Source: an uncultured Saprospiraceae bacterium (GTDB lineage Bacteria > Bacteroidota > Bacteroidia > Chitinophagales > Saprospiraceae). Taken from it: a stretch of DNA of 7,444 nt. Where the stretch lies: contig CALIQO010000014.1 in the NCBI GenBank assembly GCA_938044055.1, positions 1-7,444 of the forward strand. Direction: 5' to 3'. Of this stretch, positions 1 through 6,265 are shown piece by piece (within the stretch, counting starts at the first letter, position 1; each line of letters begins with the position of its first letter). The notes under the pieces were generated by a model. That model was not told the DNA's origin. It saw nothing but the letters and a program-made list of their open reading frames with translations, and did no database searches. The position numbers were made by a program, and so were the translations under genes.

Positions 1-351
1 CTAGAACATGTTACCGATGATTATGAAGTAGAATTGCTCAATGATTTACTTGTCAGGTTGATTGATCATTATTCTTATCTCCCAGTGTGTCAAGCACAAA
101 TAGAAGTTGTAGAAACAAGACAGGTGAAAATATATCCTAACCCTGCTTCAAACATTGTAAACATCAATGGCACACTGTCTGGAGATCTAGCAACGATAAT
201 CAGTCCAAGTGGACAGGTTATATTAAGTGAAAAAGCGAGTGGAGAAGGTACACTGAAAATAGACATCTCTCAGTTGGTCGCTGGCAACTATATCTTGAAA
301 GTAGAAGGCGGAGAATTTTCTACTGTTAAGAGATTGATTGTTATATCGTAG
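1..351 (+). CDS. C-terminal part of a T9SS-secreted protein (5' end outside window)
   Basis: The frame is open from the first base to a TAG stop at 349-351, so this is the last 116 codons of a longer gene. A TTG codon at 34 could be read as a start, but the sequence before it stays open and there is no signal peptide, so truncation by the window edge is the better explanation. The last ~75 residues are a typical type A T9SS sorting domain: a KIYPNPASN motif, a short beta-rich segment with a SPSGQV turn, then LVAGNYILKVEGG and a basic VKRLIV ending. Such domains direct proteins across the outer membrane and are cleaved or anchored at the surface. The ~40 residues before it (containing VTDDYEVELLNDLL) are too short to name the catalytic or binding part; a hydrolase tail is possible but not shown. 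The gene converges on the minus-strand cluster and shares a terminator with it. Confidence 0.85.
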   Translation, partial: LEHVTDDYEVELLNDLLVRLIDHYSYLPVCQAQIEVVETRQVKIYPNPASNIVNINGTLSGDLATIISPSGQVILSEKASGEGTLKIDISQLVAGNYILKVEGGEFSTVKRLIVIS

Positions 352-447
352 GAGTAGGGTTTTACAAGGAGCGTTCTGATGATCGATAACCCACATCGGG
401 TTTAATGTAGGATACAACGAATAGTAAAAGATTATATCCTTCAACAT

Positions 448-481
448 AAAAAAGGAGACGCTTTTCAGCTCCTCCTTTTTT
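448..481. terminator. Bidirectional intrinsic terminator between convergent genes
   Basis: AAAAAAGGAG at 448-457 is the exact reverse complement of CTCCTTTTTT at 472-481. Inside lies a second short stem, GCT (460-462) with AGC (467-469), closing a TTTC tetraloop, separated from the outer stem by a 2x2 internal loop. Each strand therefore reads as a GC-containing stem followed by six T residues. It lies 96 nt after the stop of the plus-strand gene ending at 351 and 24 nt after the stop of the minus-strand gene ending at 506, so it can serve both. Confidence 0.85.
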
Positions 482-505
482 ATCAGTCGATCAAAACACA
501 AGTTT

Positions 506-1525
506 TTACATTTTTACTAAAGATTTCTGTTCACTGTAAGGGCCTTCCTTAATCTTAAGCATATACGTTCCAGGAATCCAATTCTCCATGTCTAAGTCGA
601 AATTAAGCATATCTTGATTTTGATTGGAGATGGTCTTAGAAGTAACCAATTTGCCTTGAGCATTAACAACAGAAACCTGTATATCGTTACCCGACATAGG
701 CAAGTAAGAAATCCGTGTAGAATTAACAACAGGATTAGGTGCGATAACGAATAGTTCATCCTCGCTTGTACAATCAGCCAGCTCTACTGGTAAGACTGTT
801 TCTGTTCCGTCGTAATCTACTTGGACAAGACGATAATATGAAAGCGCATTACTCCCTGAAATTGAGTATGAATAATTGTTTTCTTCTATCAAGTTAAGCC
901 CTGTTACTTCAGCAACATCGGTCCATGTCTCGTTATCGGTGCTTGTCTGTACTTGATAATAATCATTGTTCACTTCAGAAGAAGTCGTCCATGACAATTC
1001 TACATCACCTGCTGATGGGCCACATTCTGCTTTAAAATCAACCAATGAAATCGGTAGAGATGCTGACTGCAAGTTTATCTTCACTTCACTTAATCCATAA
1101 CATTCTCCTCCATGATTGGTAACGCCTGTAATCAATATGTATCGACCTGGAACACCACTCAAGTCAGCGACAGGTGCTCCGGTAAAATATCCAGATGCAG
1201 GAGCTGGAGCTAGCGTAATCGCTGCTGCTTCTGTCCAGTTCTCACCATCTATAGACACGTCAATAGCAATGTCTTGCATCCCTTGGCTTACATCACCACC
1301 ATCGTTGAGATTCCAGATCTGTACTTCATGTAGTTCAAAGGATCCTTTTAAATCGTACATCACCCAGTGACTCTCTCCTCGAGTAGGATTAGGGCTTTCA
1401 AGTGTATAGCAAGACAACCATGCATTATCTAAGCTCGTATTATGCCGATCAGGGTTATATACTTCTTGAGAATATGTTATAGAAGTCGTTGTAACCAATA
1501 GAGCTAATAGAAGGAATCTTTTCAT
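506..1525 (-). CDS. Secreted discoidin-like domain protein with T9SS sorting domain (longer paralogue)
   Basis: The protein has 339 aa. Residues 1-20 are a Sec signal peptide (MKRF, a hydrophobic stretch, then SITYSQ). Residues ~26-152 form a discoidin / F5/8 type C-like beta-sandwich: DRHNTS near 26-31, HWVMYDL at 53-59, WNLN at 71-74, IDVSIDGENW at 88-97, RYILIT at 128-133 and GLSEVKI at 144-150. Two cysteines, C39 and C142, are conserved in the paralogue at 5049-5792 and could form a disulfide. Residues ~157-250 are the FN3-like module common before sorting tags in Bacteroidota (LPISLVDFKAE, then ELSWTTSSEVNNDYY, then YYRLVQVDYDG). Residues ~256-339 are a type A T9SS sorting domain (VIAPNPV, then IPGTYMLKIKEG). 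The expected role is binding a glycan or other surface ligand outside the cell; the ligand is unknown. It is the last gene of the cluster, 189 nt after the DUF1501 gene. The ATG at 1525 is the natural start because the signal peptide begins there. Confidence 0.85.
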   Translation of the reverse strand: MKRFLLLALLVTTTSITYSQEVYNPDRHNTSLDNAWLSCYTLESPNPTRGESHWVMYDLKGSFELHEVQIWNLNDGGDVSQGMQDIAIDVSIDGENWTEAAAITLAPAPASGYFTGAPVADLSGVPGRYILITGVTNHGGECYGLSEVKINLQSASLPISLVDFKAECGPSAGDVELSWTTSSEVNNDYYQVQTSTDNETWTDVAEVTGLNLIEENNYSYSISGSNALSYYRLVQVDYDGTETVLPVELADCTSEDELFVIAPNPVVNSTRISYLPMSGNDIQVSVVNAQGKLVTSKTISNQNQDMLNFDLDMENWIPGTYMLKIKEGPYSEQKSLVKM

Positions 1526-1605
1526 AATAATTGTTTTTTAATTCAACTCTAACTCTTTCAACAAGAGCAGTGAATCGAATAATTTTACTCAATTACAATG
1601 GTAGA

Positions 1606-1625
1606 CCCACGTCACACTGGACGGG
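1606..1625. other. Small bulged stem-loop in the leader of the last cluster gene
   Basis: CCC (1606-1608) pairs with GGG (1623-1625) and GTC (1611-1613) with GAC (1620-1622), with a two-base AC bulge and a six-base loop. It sits about 80 nt upstream of the ATG at 1525, in the 189-nt gap. It may be an mRNA leader structure; six base pairs with a bulge is weak evidence and chance is possible. Confidence 0.25.
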
Positions 1626-1676
1626 ATTACCTTCACTGGGAATATATGTAAACTATCGGGGTTGATCCTATCTACA

Positions 1677-1704
1677 TTCTCTGAGACGAATCAAGCTCAG
1701 AGAA
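1677..1704. other. 9-bp perfect stem-loop just after the DUF1501 gene
   Basis: TTCTCTGAG at 1677-1685 is the exact reverse complement of CTCAGAGAA at 1696-1704, with a 10-nt loop. On the minus strand it starts 10 nt after the DUF1501 stop codon. No T-run follows on that strand (the next bases are TGTAGATAGG), so it is not a canonical intrinsic terminator. It could be an mRNA-stabilising or attenuating hairpin that separates expression of the DUF1800/DUF1501 pair from the downstream discoidin gene. The structure is seen in the sequence; the function is inferred. Confidence 0.5.
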
Positions 1705-1714
1705 ATTGAGTTTT

Positions 1715-3112
1715 CTATAAGAAGCCTAGCGGCTGACCCTGGCCATCATAAAAGTTACCTAAGTTAGGAAACAAGGTTGTTAATTCAGATTTCTGTACAC
1801 CGAACCACAATGCTAACTCTGCGAAGTACTCATCCGCAGAAGTTCCTGGGATCAATACTCCTCCTCCTATCTCTATATCGGTATCCAATCCTAAAGAAGG
1901 ATAGGTTCCTAAAACTTGCCTTCCTTGAACCGCACCACCTAGAACAAATACATTTCCGCCCCAAGCATGATCTGTACCATTGCCATTAGAAGTAAGTGTA
2001 CGTCCGAACTCTGACATCGAAAATGTAGTCACACAATCTTTCATGTTGATTTCATCTAAAGCAGACATAAATTCTCCGAGTGCATTATCTACTTCAGTCA
2101 ACATTCCTTCTTGAGCATCAAGCACCTCATCATGGTGATCCCATCCTCCATAATCAACGAAGAAAATCTGTCTCTGCATACCCAGAGAACTCTGAGCTGC
2201 AATTGTTTTAGCAATCATATGAAACGATTGCGACAGATAATTATCTGAGAAATTAGTATTGTTAAATGTTATATTTTCTGTAGCCGCCTGAAACTGCTCT
2301 GCTCCTTCTTTTCCTGTTTTTATGACATCGATATAGGTCTTTTTAAACATATCTCCATAATATGCATCTAGCATATTGTCGACTGCTTGAGATCTATTCA
2401 ACATCCAGTTTTCGGTCCCATAACCATTAATCGTCGTTGATCCTCGATATGGATCGATAGAAAATTCTATCGACGTATTACCAGTCTGGTATAAGTTACT
2501 ACCTCCTAGACTTACATTCATAGAAATCTTCTGGTTAGAATTTCCGGCTTGCATCATATCTGCAATCTTTCCTCCCCATCCTTGTGCTACCCTATCGTGA
2601 GGAACACCGGTCTGCCAGTGCATCACTTGGTCAGCATGTGAGAATAACCCAAGCGGAAGATCGGCTGTTCCAGCATAGATAGAATCTTTATCTACACCAT
2701 TGATCATGCTTCCTACATTACTTATAAAAGACAATTCTCCATCTTGAAACATCTTCTGCATATTAGACATAGACGGATGTAATCCTAGATCAAGTCCCAC
2801 ATTATTAGTAGGAGAAATTGCAAGGAGATCATTTCTAGGAATAGCTAGATTAGATCGAGTTACTGAATACTCATTCCATTCTGATTGTCCTTTAGGTGCA
2901 AGCATATTATAAGAATCTGCGCCTCCAGACAACAAGAAACAGACCATTGCTTTATAATCTCCACCAAGTGCGGTAGATGAGTTAAGCATAGATGCTGCAT
3001 TAATGGTCTTCAGGTTACACAGGGTCGACATGAGCGTCGTAGAAGCCAGTGCCGCACAACTTGCTTGTCCCAAGAATTTTCTTCTGCCTATATGATGGTG
3101 TTTTTTTCCCAT
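1715..3112 (-). CDS. DUF1501 family protein, Tat-exported
   Basis: The protein has 465 aa, about normal for the family. The N-terminus carries a twin-arginine motif RRKFLG (residues 10-15) followed by a hydrophobic Ala/Ser/Thr/Leu stretch, so it is probably exported folded by Tat. The n-region has a run of three histidines. Family landmarks run the full length: LLSGGADSYNML (60-71), LGLHPSM (109-115), FSHADQVMHWQTG (157-169), YGGWDHH (321-327), TFSMSEFGRT (363-372), GTDHAWGG (379-386), and a C-terminal LWFGV then LFPNLGNF. DUF1501 is related to the alkaline phosphatase/sulfatase fold; D65, D325, H326/H327, D381 and H382 are candidate metal ligands (inference). Its biochemical role is not established. 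The start lies only 35 nt after the DUF1800 stop, so the two genes are almost surely co-transcribed, a pairing seen widely in Bacteroidota and other phyla. There is no T9SS tag, so it should stay in the periplasm or be carried by partners. Confidence 0.93.
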   Translation of the reverse strand: MGKKHHHIGRRKFLGQASCAALASTTLMSTLCNLKTINAASMLNSSTALGGDYKAMVCFLLSGGADSYNMLAPKGQSEWNEYSVTRSNLAIPRNDLLAISPTNNVGLDLGLHPSMSNMQKMFQDGELSFISNVGSMINGVDKDSIYAGTADLPLGLFSHADQVMHWQTGVPHDRVAQGWGGKIADMMQAGNSNQKISMNVSLGGSNLYQTGNTSIEFSIDPYRGSTTINGYGTENWMLNRSQAVDNMLDAYYGDMFKKTYIDVIKTGKEGAEQFQAATENITFNNTNFSDNYLSQSFHMIAKTIAAQSSLGMQRQIFFVDYGGWDHHDEVLDAQEGMLTEVDNALGEFMSALDEINMKDCVTTFSMSEFGRTLTSNGNGTDHAWGGNVFVLGGAVQGRQVLGTYPSLGLDTDIEIGGGVLIPGTSADEYFAELALWFGVQKSELTTLFPNLGNFYDGQGQPLGFL

Positions 3113-3147
3113 GGTTATTTTCTTTGTAGTTGAAGGGTAATAAGAGA

Positions 3148-4929
3148 TTACTTAATAAGGTTGAAGTCCGGGCTTATGAGCATAAGATAGAGAGCCATCT
3201 TTACGCGATCACCCATCGGATCATCGCCCCACTGAATCTCTGTCAGTGTAGTCCTCATATTGTCTCTTAATTCATCCGTCATCTGTCCATGTGTGAATAT
3301 GATGTCTAAGTAATTAGTTAATACATCTGGATCATCCGCCATATCTGACAAGCTTGAAACATCTATGAATATAGGCAGGTCACCGTAGTCTCCTTCCCAG
3401 GAGTACATCAAGGCCCACCACTGTGTCCAGCTCAATACTTTATTTAAGTAATTGATAGATGTAGATGTATTGTGTAATTTAAATTCTGGTGCAACTTGTC
3501 CCGCTGCAGCAATTTCCCCGACGGGTTGATAGTCAGGAGTGAAAAAATTAAATACTGTCGGAGAAGCGAGTGTATGTTGCTTCAAGTCATTGGCCATATC
3601 ATAACCATTGTGCCAGTATCTACCTAGAGGTACATCCTTAGGGATTGCTCTGGCAAAGTTGATATATCTTACCATCGGTTCTCTCAGCATGGCTGATTCC
3701 TCGAATCTTACGAATTCATCGTCTCTGGCTTCTGGATCCATTAATATGGCGCGGATTACATTTTCCATGTTGCCACGTGAGCTTCCTCCGTTGCCGTTAA
3801 AAGCGTTGGCCACTCTATTAACATAAGCAGGACTAGGATTAGATTTTACCAATCTCTGAATCAATCTAATCGCCACGAAAGGGCCTACATTAGGATGATT
3901 AAATAAGTGGTCAACCGCATCTTCTATGTCTTGCATTCCTGTCTGTCCATCAGGAATGGTATATCCATTTAATAATTCTTTACTCCCAGATTCATGAAAC
4001 TCTTCATACATCTTCATAGGCACTTCAGGATCGAGTCCCCAGAACCCCAATCCGAAATACGGCTCATCAGTCCAGTCTACGTACATGTTGATACCTCCTG
4101 GCCCTAGCCCTGTGAACACTTTGGCAAATTCTTTTATATCGTCGTTGTCATAAGTAGGAATCGGCTTTCCTCCATTTAATTTTCTTGTGCCATCATTGTT
4201 TAATTCGTATAAACCTATTGAAAATAGCTGCATGATTTCTCGGGCATAATTTTCATCCGGTCTCTGATTCAATTCTTCATTGGCTCGTGGATTATTAAGG
4301 TGGCTTAAGTAGTAGCCCATACTCGGATGCAAGGTTACATCGTACAATAAGTCTCTATAATTTCCGAAAGCGTGTTCCAAGAAGAGGTCATAGTAATCTG
4401 TCAGTGATGCTGCACGATCTCGTAGATCACTATTGATAGAAACAACCAGGATTTCGCTTAAAGCAAATGCTACTCGTTGTCTCAATAAATCTTGTGCGGT
4501 CATATTGACTTGCCACCATGAGTAATTGAAATCTAAAGCCCACGGCCCAAAAACTTCATCAGGATTTTCTCCTGCGTCGATGCGCATCTGTAACCGCTCA
4601 TCCCATATAGATTTCATGGTAGGCGTAAGATAAGTAGGCTGAAGAGTGAATTGCTCCTCTAACCAAGGCTCAATTCCCATCTCATGAACTTGTTCTATCA
4701 GTTCAATATCCGCCCCGAGGGTTGCTTGAGCAAGGAAGCGTGAAGTCTTGAATAAGGGTACGTCCATTCCAGACCCATTAAGCGTATTTTCAGCTCTTGC
4801 CGCCTGGAAGTTACTACTTGAAGTAACCGTTATACCCTCTGAATGTCCAGCACCTATATAGTCATCATAGGTCTGTCCAAAAAGTATAAAAGGGGTTGTT
4901 AAGATAAAGGCAATTAATGTTTTCCTCAT
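3148..4929 (-). CDS. DUF1800 family protein, Sec-exported
   Basis: The protein has 593 aa. Residues 1-19 are a Sec signal peptide (MRKTLIAFILTTPFILFGQ). Residues ~20-60 are a Ser/Thr/Gly-rich leader with GAGHSEGITVTSSS and ENTLNGSGMD. The DUF1800 domain then runs to the C-terminus: SRFLAQATLG (63-72), IEPWLEEQF (86-94), LLRQRVAFALSEILVVS (148-164), HPSMGYYLSHLNN (201-213), the hallmark ENYAREIMQLFSIGLYEL (226-243), the FTGL segment (272-275), HPNVGPFVAIRLIQRLV (345-361), EPMVRYINFARAI (417-429), ASPTVFNFFTPDYQPVG (455-471), and a final LISPDF. These match the family throughout, with no truncation. The function is unknown; the conserved helical architecture and export point to an envelope role together with the adjacent DUF1501 protein. 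No sorting domain is present. The gene is 119 nt downstream of the first discoidin gene and may have its own promoter. The ATG at 4929 is fixed by the signal peptide. Confidence 0.93.
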   Translation of the reverse strand: MRKTLIAFILTTPFILFGQTYDDYIGAGHSEGITVTSSSNFQAARAENTLNGSGMDVPLFKTSRFLAQATLGADIELIEQVHEMGIEPWLEEQFTLQPTYLTPTMKSIWDERLQMRIDAGENPDEVFGPWALDFNYSWWQVNMTAQDLLRQRVAFALSEILVVSINSDLRDRAASLTDYYDLFLEHAFGNYRDLLYDVTLHPSMGYYLSHLNNPRANEELNQRPDENYAREIMQLFSIGLYELNNDGTRKLNGGKPIPTYDNDDIKEFAKVFTGLGPGGINMYVDWTDEPYFGLGFWGLDPEVPMKMYEEFHESGSKELLNGYTIPDGQTGMQDIEDAVDHLFNHPNVGPFVAIRLIQRLVKSNPSPAYVNRVANAFNGNGGSSRGNMENVIRAILMDPEARDDEFVRFEESAMLREPMVRYINFARAIPKDVPLGRYWHNGYDMANDLKQHTLASPTVFNFFTPDYQPVGEIAAAGQVAPEFKLHNTSTSINYLNKVLSWTQWWALMYSWEGDYGDLPIFIDVSSLSDMADDPDVLTNYLDIIFTHGQMTDELRDNMRTTLTEIQWGDDPMGDRVKMALYLMLISPDFNLIK

Positions 4930-4983
4930 AATGAAGGGCTTTTATAATACTTACGTATAATGGGAGGGAAACTCTGGTAGACC

Positions 4984-5004
4984 TTACATTCATGACAAAT
5001 GTAA
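4984..5004. other. 7-bp perfect stem-loop upstream of DUF1800 gene
   Basis: TTACATT (4984-4990) and AATGTAA (4998-5004) are exact reverse complements around a 7-nt loop. The element is in the 119-nt gap between the first discoidin gene and the DUF1800 gene and overlaps the promoter-like box at 4996-5003. It could be a dyad operator or an mRNA hairpin. AT-rich dyads of this size can occur by chance. Confidence 0.3.
4996..5003 (-). promoter_or_regulatory. Candidate Bacteroidota -7 promoter box for the DUF1800/DUF1501 genes
   Basis: On the minus strand the bases read TACATTTG, a full match to the Bacteroidota sigma-ABfr -7 consensus TAnnTTTG. It is about 67 nt upstream of the DUF1800 ATG at 4929, a reasonable leader length. 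I could not find a convincing TTG -33 element about 20 nt further upstream, so this is a candidate only. If real, it would let the DUF1800/DUF1501 pair be transcribed apart from the first discoidin gene. Confidence 0.35.
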
Positions 5005-5007
5005 CTT

Positions 5008-5034
5008 CTGATTCTCAGCATTCTATCAGAGAAT
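5008..5034. other. Overlapping alternative small hairpins after the first discoidin gene
   Basis: Two competing stems share this stretch: ATTCTC (5011-5016) with GAGAAT (5029-5034), and TCTGAT (5007-5012) with ATCAGA (5025-5030). On the minus strand they begin about 14 nt after the TAA stop at 5049. No T-run follows, so a canonical terminator is not supported; a weak attenuator or 3'-end stabiliser between the first and second cluster genes is possible. Confidence 0.25.
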
Positions 5035-5048
5035 ACCCTGATTATTTT

Positions 5049-5792
5049 TTAATTATTCATCTTTTCAATTAAAATTGTCTTGGTTCTAAGTCCATCGGTG
5101 ATCATAAAACTGAGTACTCCATCGGGAAGTCCTGCTCCATTAACAATTACTTGATGATTAGAACCTGTGATATCTAGTTTGTCTTGTTTTATCAATCTTC
5201 CGGCTAGATCATAGATCCGATAGGTATAATTTCCCGGCGCTATATCTTCAATTTCTATTACAGTCTGATCTGCGAATGGACTCGGACTGGCAGACAATCC
5301 ACCTACGGGTAGAAAATCATCTGTACTTGTTGTTGTTCCTCGGGTTTCGAATCTGACTTCAGCTAAGCCAGCACAATTTCCGCCATAATTCTGCACGGCA
5401 GTTATCAATACATACCTTGCATCCACACCTGTTAAATCTGGGCCTTCTTCTCCGGTATAGAAGTTAGAAGCTGGAGCCTTGGTTAATTTAAAATTCCCAA
5501 TATTCTCCCATTGCTCACCATCAATAGACACATCTATAGACATTTCTTGAATGCCACTGTCTGTATTGTCTGACACATTTAAGTTCCAGAAGTGTGTTTT
5601 ACCTAACTCATAAATAGCATTAAAATCGTACATGATCCAGTGGCCAGCATCTTTCCCTGATACAGGAGATTCTGCACGATCACAAGAGATCCACCCCTTG
5701 CTACTCGAAGTATTGTGGCGATCTAATTCTAACTGAGCATGAACAGTAGTAAAGCTCGCTAGAAGAAAAATTAAAATGATAAACCGATGCAT
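5049..5792 (-). CDS. Secreted discoidin-like domain protein with T9SS sorting domain (shorter paralogue)
   Basis: The protein has 247 aa. Residues 1-19 are a Sec signal peptide ending VHA before Q20. Residues ~24-150 are a discoidin / F5/8 type C-like domain: DRHNTS (24-29), HWIMYDF (51-57), WNLN (69-72), IDVSIDGEQW (86-95), RYVLIT (126-131) and GLAEVRF (142-148). In a hand alignment about 59 of 127 positions are identical to the protein at 506-1525, including cysteines C37 and C140, so the two are clear paralogues. A Thr/Ser-rich linker (152-158) leads directly to a type A T9SS sorting domain (~163-247) containing ASPSPF in place of the usual YPNP, then GNYTYRIYDLAGRLI and a basic TKTILIEK ending. 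The FN3-like module of the longer paralogue is missing. It is probably displayed or released at the cell surface as a ligand-binding protein. It is the first gene of the minus-strand cluster, transcribed away from the divergent intergenic region. Confidence 0.85.
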   Translation of the reverse strand: MHRFIILIFLLASFTTVHAQLELDRHNTSSSKGWISCDRAESPVSGKDAGHWIMYDFNAIYELGKTHFWNLNVSDNTDSGIQEMSIDVSIDGEQWENIGNFKLTKAPASNFYTGEEGPDLTGVDARYVLITAVQNYGGNCAGLAEVRFETRGTTTSTDDFLPVGGLSASPSPFADQTVIEIEDIAPGNYTYRIYDLAGRLIKQDKLDITGSNHQVIVNGAGLPDGVLSFMITDGLRTKTILIEKMNN

Positions 5793-6265
5793 TCGTTTAG
5801 TTTTTATGGAGAATAATGTCGGATTGATTCAAAAACATATTATTGAATTCTGAGTAAAAACTTAGATTATAATTACAAGCAATTACCTATCTACTTAATA
5901 TGCATTGTTAAATCACTTCACAATCTGAAAGCATAATTGCTAATCAAGATACGAATAATCTCCTGAATTACAGGAAACTAAATCCACACAATCCACTTTC
6001 CTGCTTCGTATGTGACACAATTACATCTACTGATTATCTCCACAATTCACAGATGCAATCTATCCTCACTCAATGATATAACGCAGTAACAAAAACATAC
6101 CCTACCTATTTTTTAAAAAATATTTTCTGTTACAATTTACCTTTCAATTTCGTATTCCTATCGTAAAGGACGCTGAAAAGCTGGTAAACCGATTTATCAA
6201 GATATGAGTAATATCTTTTTTCAGTTGGCCATATTTTATTAGATAACTGGTACATTGCTATTCGT
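5793..6265. promoter_or_regulatory. AT-rich divergent intergenic region
   Basis: This 473-bp stretch separates the minus-strand cluster from the plus-strand PqiA-like gene and must hold both promoters. I see no tRNA, no recognisable riboswitch and no credible ORF. It contains four CACAAT copies (5919, 5987, 6016, 6041), a dyad TCCTG-N5-CAGGA (5961-5975), a 14-bp A-T palindrome (6108-6121), and one-mismatch versions of the TAnnTTTG -7 box: TAAGTTTT on the minus strand at 5857-5864, and TACCTTTC at 6138 and TATCTTTT at 6212 on the plus strand. None is paired with a good -33 TTG, so promoter positions remain unassigned. Confidence 0.5.
5961..5975. promoter_or_regulatory. Small dyad, possible operator
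   Basis: TCCTG (5961-5965) and CAGGA (5971-5975) are inverted repeats around AATTA, giving a 15-bp near-palindrome with more GC than its surroundings. The size and symmetry fit a transcription-factor site, but there is only one copy and the short arms make chance plausible. Confidence 0.2.

Noticed and set aside
223..501. Minus-strand open frame of 92 codons
   Set aside because: It overlaps the coding end of the T9SS protein and the terminator, has no domain signature, and lies opposite a clear sorting domain; a shadow frame.
1116..1370. Plus-strand open frame of 84 codons inside the longer discoidin gene
   Set aside because: Antisense to a strongly supported discoidin domain and without recognisable protein features.
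1777..1989. Plus-strand open frame of 70 codons inside the DUF1501 gene
   Set aside because: Antisense to conserved DUF1501 C-terminal motifs; composition does not look like a real protein.
3608..3826. Plus-strand open frame of 72 codons inside the DUF1800 gene
   Set aside because: Antisense to conserved DUF1800 sequence; a shadow frame.
5981..6046. Sequences resembling DnaA boxes (AAATCCACA near 5981; TTATCTCCACA near 6034)
   Set aside because: Each departs from TTATCCACA by mismatches or an insertion, and no replication gene is nearby; no case for an origin.
6160..6200. Leader with GGACGCTGAAAAGC and GGTAAACC, vaguely like parts of a c-di-GMP-I riboswitch
   Set aside because: The elements are in the wrong order, the conserved paired helices are missing, and only a 3-4 bp GAAA-capped hairpin can be drawn.
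6204..6242. Tiny 12-codon ORF upstream of the PqiA-like gene, considered as a leader peptide
   Set aside because: No ribosome binding site, no run of regulatory codons and no clear attenuator after it; likely chance in AT-rich DNA.
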